A DNA stretch of 64,000 bases from the IMG/VR virus record IMGVR_UViG_3300021091_005099, positions 1 through 64,000 of that record. One strand, 5' to 3'. The notes beneath the pieces are model-generated. The model had not been told where the DNA came from, did no database searches, and saw nothing but the letters and a program-made list of their open reading frames with translations. The stretch is from a virus. Below, one piece after another: positions 25,086-33,284 of the stretch; position 1 is the stretch's first letter; every line of letters begins with the position of its first letter. The translations under genes and the position numbers were made by a program.

Positions 25086-25651
25086 ACGATTTGATACTCC
25101 CATCTTGTGTGCTGATCTATCTGTTTAACGAATTCTTCATCATTTAATTGCCATACCGTCTGATCTGCTCCCCTGTAAAAAACATCTTTAATCTTTTTTA
25201 TCACGCCCTGCCTAGACAGCAGGTTGGCCCAGATGCCATTGACTTTCTGCATGCTGGCCTCACACTTGTTGGATGATGTGATGTAATATCTGCCATCTTT
25301 GGGAAGAGCATTTAATGTCACAGGAATAAAAATTTGAGAACAGATATTTTGATGTTTTGTGATGCCTTCCTTGGTCCTCACGTGTTTGATGGGCAATAGT
25401 TCTGTCAATACGCAAGTCCTCACGCAAATTCTATAACTGTTTTCTCCCATCACATCGTCGAAATCATGCACAGCGGTTGAACCAACAGGTTGATTTTTAT
25501 AAAACAATATCCACAAATCAAAATATCTCTGTCTATCGAAGGAATCGATCAATCTTTTTTGTGATGCGTTGTTGAAAAATCCTTTTTCTTGGCATCGCTG
25601 GTAAAAGAAAGACAAGTCGAGATCATTATTATATTTTTTTATTTCATACAT
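25082..25651 (-). CDS. Possible GNAT-type acyltransferase
   Basis: A 189-aa protein with a weak acetyltransferase-like layout: an N-terminal helix pair, the strand YFDLWILFYKNQPVGSTAVH, which resembles the central GNAT beta hairpin, then a long second half with no clear acetyl-CoA P-loop. The function is inferred from shape and company only. It sits between the QueC-like gene and two glycosyltransferases. It starts 29 bases after the previous gene; a TATAAT hexamer lies in that gap but lacks a matching -35. Confidence 0.4.
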   Translation of the reverse strand: MYEIKKYNNDLDLSFFYQRCQEKGFFNNASQKRLIDSFDRQRYFDLWILFYKNQPVGSTAVHDFDDVMGENSYRICVRTCVLTELLPIKHVRTKEGITKHQNICSQIFIPVTLNALPKDGRYYITSSNKCEASMQKVNGIWANLLSRQGVIKKIKDVFYRGADQTVWQLNDEEFVKQIDQHTRWEYQIV

Positions 25652-25680
25652 CGCACTAGGTATTATATAATTTTTGATGT

Positions 25681-26487
25681 TTAATTAAAAGTGTATTTTG
25701 TCAAATCAGTTACTGAACTGTTTTTGAAAGCCAATTTCCTATGATGACAATTGCTACAGATGCCACAATTACCAAGATCAACGTCACAGCTAGTTGATTG
25801 ATAGAGCATTGATAATTCATTTAATTTATCGTAAAGGTCAATCACGTCAGATGTGGTCAAGTTTCGAAAAGGTCTTACTGACATCTCATAATCATTCTTG
25901 ATTTGTTCATAATCGATATCTTTCAATACACCGTAAATTTTTCCATTGTTCTTGAACACGTGTTCGAACAACTCAGGGTATCTCACTGAATTTTTTTCCA
26001 GCCATGGTTTCAATTTGTCATTGGTGATACGGCCTCTGTGCCAGCCACTTGCCTTCAACATATCCATGCTCTGCTCATGTATCTTGTTGTAGCCGGCCAG
26101 GATGTATTTCATCTTGCCTTTGTATTTCTGCAACAAAAAATTTTTAAATTCTAAAGAGGCATCTGTGTGCTTCTTATAGATTTTTGAATCCACTGTGAGT
26201 GTATGCACTGCTCTAAACCTTTCAATCCCCTGGGCGAACTTTCTTTTTACAATCTCGAGTTTATCATCGTCCTTATCTTGCGGTAATGTTCCATCGAAAG
26301 AAATTAATTTATCGTTGATGAAAACGACACGTTCCAATCCGTATATTTCTCTAGCTATCACGCACAACAATGTTGATTCAATATCCGCTTCATATATGAC
26401 GCCAATTTTTTCGTCTGGAGAGATCTTTGGAAATTCTTCTAGATCAAATCTAGTTTTATTTTTACCTAACAGGTAGAATTTATTCAT
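25681..26487 (-). CDS. QueC/PP-loop-like protein with degenerate P-loop
   Basis: A 268-aa protein whose C-terminus has a QueC-type zinc cluster, C234-x6-C241-x2-C244-x2-C247, followed by HHRKLAF as in QueC and relatives. At the place of the ATP-binding SGGxDS(S/T)LL loop near the N-terminus it reads YEADIESTL (32-40), so the glycines are gone while the following helix is kept. It may be a diverged ATP pyrophosphatase, an inactive partner, or an enzyme using the fold differently. The ATG at 26487 overlaps the radical SAM gene by eight bases. QueE, FolE and a preQ0-type transporter occur elsewhere in the window. Confidence 0.55.
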   Translation of the reverse strand: MNKFYLLGKNKTRFDLEEFPKISPDEKIGVIYEADIESTLLCVIAREIYGLERVVFINDKLISFDGTLPQDKDDDKLEIVKRKFAQGIERFRAVHTLTVDSKIYKKHTDASLEFKNFLLQKYKGKMKYILAGYNKIHEQSMDMLKASGWHRGRITNDKLKPWLEKNSVRYPELFEHVFKNNGKIYGVLKDIDYEQIKNDYEMSVRPFRNLTTSDVIDLYDKLNELSMLYQSTSCDVDLGNCGICSNCHHRKLAFKNSSVTDLTKYTFN

Positions 26488-27493
26488 GGTCAACCTTTTC
26501 CTTATAATGCCACAAAGTTTTTTGTGGTATCTTTATACCATCAGCCTCAATCACGTGTATCTGCGAACCAGTGCATCTTTGGTGACAAATAGATTTGTCA
26601 TTCTTGTACATGGCTGCCAACCAATCTTGAAACACTGGGTCATTCAATATTTCAAAAATACCACGCTGGTGCAGTGATATTGAATATTTATCTTTGGATA
26701 TCGCCCAGCTGTTCACTTTGTTAAATGCGGAGGCAGTCCAACAACATGGGAACAGTCTGCCCCAGGAATCAACATAAATTTCTTTCCTTTGCTTGTGCAG
26801 GCAGATCAATGCGCCCTTGTGCTGCATGAAGTCGATGTCAAATCTGTCTGCTGTGGGAGGATATATTTTTTTTGTTTTATTGTCTCCGTCGCGATACACA
26901 AATGGTTTATCAAAGTCTTTGAATCTCGCGGAAATTTTTAAAACGAAATCTCGAAAACCCATTTCCTTGGCCATGGATTCAGCTGCCTCCACCTGATGCT
27001 CATTGTGGAAGAATGGTATGAAGAACCATTTGGCATTGGCTCCTGTCTGTATGAAGGCTGCAGCATTGCTCATCAGTTTTTGCCATTGTACTCCAACCCT
27101 ATAGATATGATTCGTGTCCTCCAGGCCGTCTATATGCCACTCCACAAATGAGTGAGGGGTCCGAGCATAGATGCGACCTAACTTTTGCCAAAAATCAGTG
27201 CTGCGTACTCCACCGTTGGTGCTTAAAGTAATTTGGATATTTGAATTGTGCTCCAAAACGTATTCGTGTATCTGCAACAGATCATGAGCTATTGCAGGAT
27301 CCCCATAATTGCCACAAAATTTTATTTTTTTTAATCTACCAATGAATCTTTTGGGAAAAAATTTAACAAAATCTACATAGGATATTTCGTCCTGATTGTC
27401 AAGTATTATTGGGTTATTAGTCCTGGAGCACATGGGGCATTTTGCATTGCAACGGCTTGTGATCTCAACATGGACTGAATCTATTTGGTGCAT
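26480..27493 (-). CDS. Radical SAM protein with C-terminal cysteine region
   Basis: A 337-aa radical SAM enzyme. C15-x3-C19-x2-C22 in ITSRCNAKCPMC binds the SAM-associated [4Fe-4S] cluster. A SPASM-like C-terminal region supplies further cysteines (GRLFPCCW and ICHQRCTG). The substrate is unknown; relatives modify peptides, sugars or nucleosides. The start is the ATG at 27493: the alternative ATG at 27508 would lie upstream of the -10 element of the promoter. It is first in the minus-strand island, and its product probably acts with the QueC-like protein and the glycosyltransferases. Confidence 0.8.
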   Translation of the reverse strand: MHQIDSVHVEITSRCNAKCPMCSRTNNPIILDNQDEISYVDFVKFFPKRFIGRLKKIKFCGNYGDPAIAHDLLQIHEYVLEHNSNIQITLSTNGGVRSTDFWQKLGRIYARTPHSFVEWHIDGLEDTNHIYRVGVQWQKLMSNAAAFIQTGANAKWFFIPFFHNEHQVEAAESMAKEMGFRDFVLKISARFKDFDKPFVYRDGDNKTKKIYPPTADRFDIDFMQHKGALICLHKQRKEIYVDSWGRLFPCCWTASAFNKVNSWAISKDKYSISLHQRGIFEILNDPVFQDWLAAMYKNDKSICHQRCTGSQIHVIEADGIKIPQKTLWHYKEKVDHE

Positions 27494-27499
27494 TCTGCT

Positions 27500-27528
27500 A
27501 TTATACATATGTTTATGGCCAATATCAA
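27500..27528 (-). promoter_or_regulatory. Sigma70-like promoter of the minus-strand island
   Basis: Reading the minus strand: TTGATA (27528-27523), a 17-base spacer and a perfect TATAAT (27505-27500). The ATG at 27493 follows after exactly six bases, so the predicted transcript starts at the start codon itself. Confidence 0.75.
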
Positions 27529-27579
27529 GCTAGTTGTTCATTCTCATGAAAAGCACTGAAAACGTTATTTGGCTGCTGA

Positions 27580-27587
27580 AATAAATA
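27580..27587 (+). promoter_or_regulatory. T4-type late promoter motif before fibre paralogue 2
   Basis: AATAAATA ends six bases before the ATG at 27594. Together with the minus-strand sigma70-like promoter at 27500-27528 it makes the 100-base gap a divergent promoter region: one early-type, one late-type. Confidence 0.6.
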
Positions 27588-27593
27588 CAAGAT

Positions 27594-29114
27594 ATGGCAT
27601 ACATCGTAAACAAAACAGACGGGTCACAGTTAGTTGTAATCACAGACGGCACCATAGATAATAGCACATCGCTGTTTCTGTTTGGCAAGAGTTATTCCGG
27701 ATACGGCGAGTATCTTAATGAAAATTTAGTAAAATTATTAGAAAATTCAGCTGCCACGGCCAGTCCAGCTGCACCATTGCGGGGAGAACTTTGGTTTGAT
27801 ACCAATACCAACCAATTGAAAGTGTATGACGGCACTGCGTTCAAGCCCACAGGGGGAGCCAAATCACAATCGGCCGAACCCACAGGATCTTCACCTGGTG
27901 ATCTTTGGGTAGACAGCGATGACGAGCAATTATATTTCAGGACGAGTTCAAGCACCTGGCAACTGGTGGGACCAGTATTCACAAAAGGTCAAACTCTGTC
28001 AGGATGGAAGATAGAGACCATCCCCGACAGTTTTGGAAGCAATAGGGTTATCAGCAGCATGTTCAATGGCAACACCAGAGTGGCAATCTTGAGCACTGCG
28101 ACTTTCACTCCTGCATCACCACCTACCGGATTCCCAGAAATTTATGCTGGTATAACGATGAGCAGCACATTGGGTGCCACTTTTGCTGGTACGACTACGA
28201 CAGCTGCCAACCTAAACACCTCGTCAAGCTCCAATCCATCAGCCACAGTGATAGCCGGCGGCAACATCATGAGAAAAGACGTTTCGCAGACCATGGCGGG
28301 CGTGTTGACGATTTCCTCAGACAGCGGTTTAAGAATTGGTGCAGGCAACGATCTACAACTGACGGTATCAGGTATTGACTCTGTAATTTCCAACATCTCC
28401 CAAGATGGTGACATAGACTTACAGGTCAACAGCGGCGGATCCACGATCTCACCGATCAAGATCGACGCGGCCAATGCCAGAGTGGGTATATTCACATCCT
28501 CGCCTTCGGTACCATTCGAAGTCACTGGCGACGTAAGAATAGTGGGAAATCTAAGCGTATCTGGGGAATATAACACTACATCTTCGGTCAATGTGTTGAT
28601 TGATGACGTGTTCGTGAAATTGAACAACGGCAACGCTTCCAATCTTGACGCGGGCATAATAGTAGAGAGAGATTCTGGAAGAGAAGCAAAACTTTTTTAT
28701 AACGCAAGCGCTGGTCATTGGGTAGCAGGCGTAAGCGAGACCGGATCATATTCGCAACTGATAAGGGCAGATGACGCCACTACAGACGGTAATGCCAACA
28801 AAGGAAAAATATTGAAAACAACAGGTGCAGGTAATGTCATAGTAACAAGCATGAATTTAGGCACAGTAGGAACAAATCTATTGGATTCCGCTACGTCTGT
28901 GACAGAATCGCCAAATTTCAGCAGCACCGCCGTGCCATCAAAGGCGCAGGTTACTGAATCTATCACTAGATGGGGAGGCAGTTATATCAGTGTAGATGGC
29001 ACGCTTGGAACGCCATTAGGCAACACCATTGCTGGTAGACGCTATGTTGAAACCAGCACGCCAACCAGCGGGCAAGGAAGCAACGGGGATCTTTGGTTTG
29101 TAAGGGAGCCTTAA
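27594..29114 (+). CDS. Tail fibre-like protein, paralogue 2 of 3
   Basis: A 506-aa protein sharing the N-terminal 150-residue module (MAYIVNKTDGSQLVV, GKSYSGYGEYLNEN, RGELWFD, GDLWVDSDDEQLYF). The middle carries the VGIFTSSPSVPFEVTGDVRI signature and a DDVFVKLNNGNASNLDAGI segment; a similar segment (IEDNIIELN) occurs in the protein at 31670. The C-terminus (WGGSYISVDGTLGT) is distinct. Expected to be a trimeric, beta-rich fibre or its adaptor. It restarts the plus-strand tail genes after the minus-strand island. Confidence 0.78.
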   Translation: MAYIVNKTDGSQLVVITDGTIDNSTSLFLFGKSYSGYGEYLNENLVKLLENSAATASPAAPLRGELWFDTNTNQLKVYDGTAFKPTGGAKSQSAEPTGSSPGDLWVDSDDEQLYFRTSSSTWQLVGPVFTKGQTLSGWKIETIPDSFGSNRVISSMFNGNTRVAILSTATFTPASPPTGFPEIYAGITMSSTLGATFAGTTTTAANLNTSSSSNPSATVIAGGNIMRKDVSQTMAGVLTISSDSGLRIGAGNDLQLTVSGIDSVISNISQDGDIDLQVNSGGSTISPIKIDAANARVGIFTSSPSVPFEVTGDVRIVGNLSVSGEYNTTSSVNVLIDDVFVKLNNGNASNLDAGIIVERDSGREAKLFYNASAGHWVAGVSETGSYSQLIRADDATTDGNANKGKILKTTGAGNVIVTSMNLGTVGTNLLDSATSVTESPNFSSTAVPSKAQVTESITRWGGSYISVDGTLGTPLGNTIAGRRYVETSTPTSGQGSNGDLWFVREP

Positions 29115-29118
29115 TTCC

Positions 29119-30624
29119 ATGCCTTACTCAGTATCAAGCACACCAACAGAAGACACATACACATTCACCTATGATGGATTAAAATGGACTGCCACCATAC
29201 CCGCGGGAGCCCAGTTCCTACAAATATTTTTGTGGGGAGGTGGTGGCGGAGGTGGGTCGCAGGAGACTTCTGGCTCCAGCGGAGTGGGCGCAGGCGGAGT
29301 CTACACACTACACAACACCATTGATTTGCGACCTCGCGTGGGAGAGATAATCACGCTGGCAGTGGGTGGAGGTGGCGGAGGTGGATCCAGCGGTGGAGGC
29401 GCAGCGGGTGGTTTCAATGGCAAAAGTTTAACAGGATTTTCAGGCGGCGAGGGTGGTAACTCGGGACCCAGTGGATCGTCCGGCTCTGGTGGCGGCGGTG
29501 GTGGGGCAACAATTATACGTTTCGACAGCACCAATATCGCGATAGCAGCAGGTGGTGGCGCGGGTGCCGGTGGGGGTTCAAGCAGCCAAGGCGCGTCAGG
29601 CATCACAACCAATGATCCCACAGCTGGCTCTCCATTGACCAGGGGGGAAAACGGCACACCTCACAACGGTGACGGTGGAGGTGGAGGCGGTGGCGGAGGT
29701 GGACTTGCTGGAGGCAAGGGCGGAGACAGTAATGACAACGACGTCGGTGGCACGGGAGGGTTCTCGGGCACATCTCTAGTTCCAGCTGGAGGCAGCACCA
29801 CGGTTGCCACTGGCCAAAATCCCGCGGGTACGTCGGGTGGCGCTGGGCGTGGTGGAAATCAAGGAAACGCTGGCACGAATGGCAAGGCAATTTTAGTGTT
29901 TACGGTAAGTGCAAAGACCAAAGTAAAAATTGATAATGCATGGAAAACCATCACACAGATCAAATTCAAAAGGGACGGCATATGGAAGGATATTAGGGCT
30001 GCCTATGTGAAAATAAATGGAGTATGGAAAGCTGTGTTCAACAAAGGATTGAATTGGCAATCTACCACAGCAGGTTTTGGAGACTCCACAGGCAATCCAT
30101 ATTCAGGCACTCCAGGCAATCCCCCACCTCCTGCAAGTGGTGGTGGAGGTGGTGGTGGTGGATGCAAAATTATTTGTACCAAGTTGTATGAATTGGGCTA
30201 TCTATCAGAAGATATTTACAAAGCAGATCAGCTATTCGGAAAATGGCTGCGTCAGTCAGATCCCCATGCCTACTATGGTTATTTGAAATGGGCCAGGGTG
30301 GTGGTCGACTGGATGAGCAGCGAAGGACCTCAATGTATGTTCTGGATAAAAGACAAGACAGTGCGGAACCAAAAACAAAAAGAGATGGCAACCAGATGGG
30401 CCAGGAGAATAGCCACTCCATGGGCTGAACATATGGCCTACAAGATGGGTGTATTAAGACAGGACAATAGGGCCGGCAGATGGATAATGAACATAGGTAT
30501 CACAGTCAGCAGATTGTTGGGCAGATTCGTTAAACACACCGATCAGCCTTCCAAGAATGTTGCGATAGGTTATGCCATGTGGGCAATGTTTGGATTGTTA
30601 TACATGATAGCAGGAGTGAAATAA
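29119..30624 (+). CDS. Glycine-rich tail adhesin-like protein
   Basis: A 501-aa protein. After a beta start (YTFTYDGLKWTATIPAGAQ) come residues 35-265 made of blocks of six to ten consecutive glycines separated by short strands (FLQIFLWG, IITLAVG). This resembles polyglycine adhesin tips such as T2-type gp38 and other glycine-rich phage proteins. Residues 275-320 hold repeated W-K modules (NAWKTI, GIWKDI, GVWKAVF). After a Pro/Gly linker, residues 348-501 form a helical Cys-containing domain starting CKIICTKLYELGYL, related to the next gene product. Probably a receptor-binding or fibre-tip protein. It overlaps the next gene by one base (TAATG). Confidence 0.7.
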   Translation: MPYSVSSTPTEDTYTFTYDGLKWTATIPAGAQFLQIFLWGGGGGGGSQETSGSSGVGAGGVYTLHNTIDLRPRVGEIITLAVGGGGGGGSSGGGAAGGFNGKSLTGFSGGEGGNSGPSGSSGSGGGGGGATIIRFDSTNIAIAAGGGAGAGGGSSSQGASGITTNDPTAGSPLTRGENGTPHNGDGGGGGGGGGGLAGGKGGDSNDNDVGGTGGFSGTSLVPAGGSTTVATGQNPAGTSGGAGRGGNQGNAGTNGKAILVFTVSAKTKVKIDNAWKTITQIKFKRDGIWKDIRAAYVKINGVWKAVFNKGLNWQSTTAGFGDSTGNPYSGTPGNPPPPASGGGGGGGGCKIICTKLYELGYLSEDIYKADQLFGKWLRQSDPHAYYGYLKWARVVVDWMSSEGPQCMFWIKDKTVRNQKQKEMATRWARRIATPWAEHMAYKMGVLRQDNRAGRWIMNIGITVSRLLGRFVKHTDQPSKNVAIGYAMWAMFGLLYMIAGVK

Positions 30625-31466
30625 TGGGAATAAGCGTTGAAGAATATTTGGCAAAGAAACAGGCATGCGAAGATTGCATCACGCACGGTGATGAGGATCA
30701 CTGCAAAACAACCTTGCTCAGCAGGGAGGACAACTGTTTGATATACAACATGGTATGGGCGTACCACATACCAAACCGCGAAAAGCATGTATCATTCACT
30801 CGAGATGAGCAAAACAGAATGTCAACGGCCGCTATGGCAGAGGCACATCTGTTCATGGCATTGCGAGACAAGCTCAAAGAGAGCATAGTTGTGGAATATT
30901 ACCAAAGAGCGCAAAGCATAGTGACGCAGATAAAAGGCATTCACCAGAATGATCGCTTGATCTGGGCAGGATATTACAATAGATTCATGCCAAAGATATT
31001 ACAACATCTGAGAGCTGGACGCGATTCTGATGCCATGGCGGAAATTTGGTTAATGGTGGAGACTCTGGAATACACCAATGGAAGAGTCATATGCACCTGG
31101 CTCAAAAACAATGGCCTGTTCTCAGCAGAAGATCTTGCAATTGACACCCAATTCAGTGTAAAATATTTGAGTGACAGCACCAAAATAGGTTATTGGTTGT
31201 GGGCCTGTCCTATGGTGGCATTTATGGAAAAGCACTGCAAAAGAAAGACCAATTCTTGGCTGGTACGAGCAGTCAGGATACTGGCTCAATCAAGAGCAGA
31301 CGAGATAGCCTACCAGGTGGGCAAAAAGACTAAAGGCAACATCATGGGGAAAACAGTGAGAATACTAGGAGAGGGCGCCTGCTTCATGCTGGGTACCCTG
31401 GCTAGGCCCTTTTTGGGAAAAAAATTTAACAATTGGCTCAATATCTACGCCGCAAAACAAGGATAA
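30624..31466 (+). CDS. Hypothetical protein sharing a helical domain with the adhesin
   Basis: A 280-aa helical protein starting at the ATG that overlaps the upstream stop (TAATG). The first 50 residues contain four cysteines (ACEDC, HCKTT, DNCLIY) that might bind metal. From about residue 190 the pattern GYWLWACPMVAFM ... ADEIAYQVG ... GKTVRILGE matches the end of the neighbouring adhesin (GYLKWARVVVDWM ... AEHMAYKMG ... RWIMNIGI). The two therefore seem to carry the same C-terminal domain. No known family recognised. Perhaps a partner or regulator of the adhesin. Confidence 0.6.
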   Translation: MGISVEEYLAKKQACEDCITHGDEDHCKTTLLSREDNCLIYNMVWAYHIPNREKHVSFTRDEQNRMSTAAMAEAHLFMALRDKLKESIVVEYYQRAQSIVTQIKGIHQNDRLIWAGYYNRFMPKILQHLRAGRDSDAMAEIWLMVETLEYTNGRVICTWLKNNGLFSAEDLAIDTQFSVKYLSDSTKIGYWLWACPMVAFMEKHCKRKTNSWLVRAVRILAQSRADEIAYQVGKKTKGNIMGKTVRILGEGACFMLGTLARPFLGKKFNNWLNIYAAKQG

Positions 31467-31485
31467 TTAATAAGGAGAAATAAAA

Positions 31486-31665
31486 ATGGCCATCACGAAA
31501 CAACAAGTAGCTGACTATATCAACGCAAATTATCAAAGCAGTTTGACTGCTGATGATCTTGTGAAAATTGATCAGGCATTGACACCTGAATTGGCAGCTA
31601 TCTTGATCAAGCTACTGGGAGATGTTAGCTTTTTGGTGCATGTAAGGGACAACGAAAGCAATTAA
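31486..31665 (+). CDS. Small hypothetical protein, 59 aa
   Basis: A short gene with a strong ribosome binding site: AGGAG at 31473-31477, eight bases before the ATG. The product starts MAITKQQVADYINANYQ, continues with an amphipathic helical LTADDLVKIDQALTPELAAI, and has no known motif. It lies 19 bases after the upstream gene and four bases before fibre paralogue 3. The strong SD and the tight fit argue that it is real. Small helical proteins at this place could be fibre-assembly factors; that is a guess. Confidence 0.65.
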   Translation: MAITKQQVADYINANYQSSLTADDLVKIDQALTPELAAILIKLLGDVSFLVHVRDNESN

Positions 31666-31669
31666 AAAT

Positions 31670-33283
31670 ATGTCTTACACCATAAACAAGACCGACGGGA
31701 CCAAACTAGTTGTGCTGAAGGATGGCACAGTCAATATCACAAGCACCGATATCGCATTGTTTGGCAGAGGCTATGCGGGTTTTGGTGAAAGGCTTAATGA
31801 AAACTTTGTAAAGGTATTAGAAAATTTTGCCAACACGACACCACCTCCGAGAAAAATCAAAGGACAGCTCTGGTATGACGCACTGACCAATCAAATCAAA
31901 GTTTGGAACGGAAAAACATTCAAACCCGTGGGCAGCAGCACAGTGGGTGCGACCAGACCCACCAACATCAATGCTGGAGACATGTGGTTCGACACAGGCA
32001 ATGGTCAGTTGTATGTGTATTCGGGAACGGGATGGCAGCTGATCGGACCAACCACAGTGTCGGGAACTGGAGTCACCCAGGTGGTCCCAGACAGTGTGCG
32101 TGACAACGTGGGAGTTTTTAAATCTTTTTTAAAATTATTAGTTGACGATCAAATCGTAGCCATAGTTGCTAGGGAACAGTTCACTCCACTGACCGCAATC
32201 ACGGGATTCACCACAATCCAAAAAGGCATAACCATGAACTCCACCAGCATAGCGGGAGCCAAATTCGTTGGAACCGCAACCAATTCAGAACTGTTTGGTG
32301 GATTATCAGTCAATGATTTTTTAAAATCCAGCGAAGCAGAAACCACGAACTATCAATTTACCGTAGCTTCTGATGACGGCTTGCTGGTAGGAAATAGCTC
32401 AGATGCATTGTTGGGAATCACAGGCGGCAACAACGTGCTTTTAAAAAATAACACTGTTGGTGGAAACATATTATTCAAAGTGAATAAGAGCGGTGATGAT
32501 GTCACTGCGATGTCCATAAGCGGATTGACTGGCCATGTCAGCGTGCCTAACCTCACAGTGGCTGGCACACTGACAGTCACAGGAACTCAGGTGATCTTGG
32601 AGACACAGACACTGTCCATAGAAGACAATATAATAGAATTGAACAGAAATATTTCCACTGCTGCTGCCATGCCAAATTATTCTGGATTGAAAGTAAAAAG
32701 GAGTGATGTTGCAGGTGGCACTAATGAGAATTTATATTGGGTTTGGGATGAAACTTTTGCAGATGACGGCACTACACTTCACGGTAATGCCGGTGGAGCA
32801 TGGACCGCTTTCAGAGATCAAGGTGAGATTGCCTCTCCCATTTTGGTGGACATCAGGGCCAATGTGGTTCATGCGACTTCTACTGCAGCCCAGTATGCTG
32901 ATATAGCAGAGCGTTATGCCACAGACGTGCCGCTGGAATCAGGTGATGTGGTGATATTGGGCGGGTCAAAAGAGATAACAAAATGCAATCAGGAATTGGA
33001 TCACAGAGTTTTTGGGGTAGTGTCTGAAAATCCAGCGTTTTTAATGAACAAGGATGCTGGTAATAACGACAGCCATCCCATGATTGCCCTCAAAGGTAGG
33101 GCCAGGGTGAAGGTTATTGGAAGCGGTATGGCAGGAGATCGCATCGTGTCCAGTCATATTCCTGGTGTTGCCAGGGTGGCTGTGCTTAATGAATGCACTG
33201 CATTTAACGTGCTGGGTAGGCTGCTCAGTGATAAATATAATGCGCTATTAAGTTTAACAGAATGTGTAATAGGAGTCAAATAG
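31670..33283 (+). CDS. Tail fibre-like protein, paralogue 3 of 3, with cleavage-domain-like C-terminus
   Basis: A 537-aa protein. Residues 1-150 are the shared fibre module (MSYTINKTDGTKLVV, GRGYAGFGERLNENF, KGQLWYD, GDMWFD). The central part has LTVAGTLTVTGTQVILETQT and IEDNIIELNRN, like shaft ends of many phage fibres. The last 140 residues start YADIAERYATDVPLESGDVV and contain FGVVSENPAFLMN. This resembles the autoproteolytic appendage domain called peptidase G2 and related fibre C-termini. If active it would be released after trimer formation. Two bases separate it from the next gene. Confidence 0.72.
   Translation: MSYTINKTDGTKLVVLKDGTVNITSTDIALFGRGYAGFGERLNENFVKVLENFANTTPPPRKIKGQLWYDALTNQIKVWNGKTFKPVGSSTVGATRPTNINAGDMWFDTGNGQLYVYSGTGWQLIGPTTVSGTGVTQVVPDSVRDNVGVFKSFLKLLVDDQIVAIVAREQFTPLTAITGFTTIQKGITMNSTSIAGAKFVGTATNSELFGGLSVNDFLKSSEAETTNYQFTVASDDGLLVGNSSDALLGITGGNNVLLKNNTVGGNILFKVNKSGDDVTAMSISGLTGHVSVPNLTVAGTLTVTGTQVILETQTLSIEDNIIELNRNISTAAAMPNYSGLKVKRSDVAGGTNENLYWVWDETFADDGTTLHGNAGGAWTAFRDQGEIASPILVDIRANVVHATSTAAQYADIAERYATDVPLESGDVVILGGSKEITKCNQELDHRVFGVVSENPAFLMNKDAGNNDSHPMIALKGRARVKVIGSGMAGDRIVSSHIPGVARVAVLNECTAFNVLGRLLSDKYNALLSLTECVIGVK
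33230..33237 (+). promoter_or_regulatory. Possible late promoter motif inside fibre paralogue 3
   Basis: GATAAATA fits NATAAATA and lies 47 bases before the ATG at 33285, inside the end of the preceding coding region. With a 7-base core in AT-rich DNA it may be chance. Confidence 0.3.
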
Positions 33284-33284
33284 T

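Noticed and set aside
25662-25667. TATAAT before the possible acyltransferase gene (minus strand)
   Set aside because: No acceptable -35 hexamer 16-18 bases upstream, and the gene is already served by the island promoter.
29301-29657. Minus-strand 118-aa Pro-rich open frame
   Set aside because: Exact shadow of the glycine-rich adhesin: Gly codons read backwards as Pro. No ribosome binding site and no gap for it.
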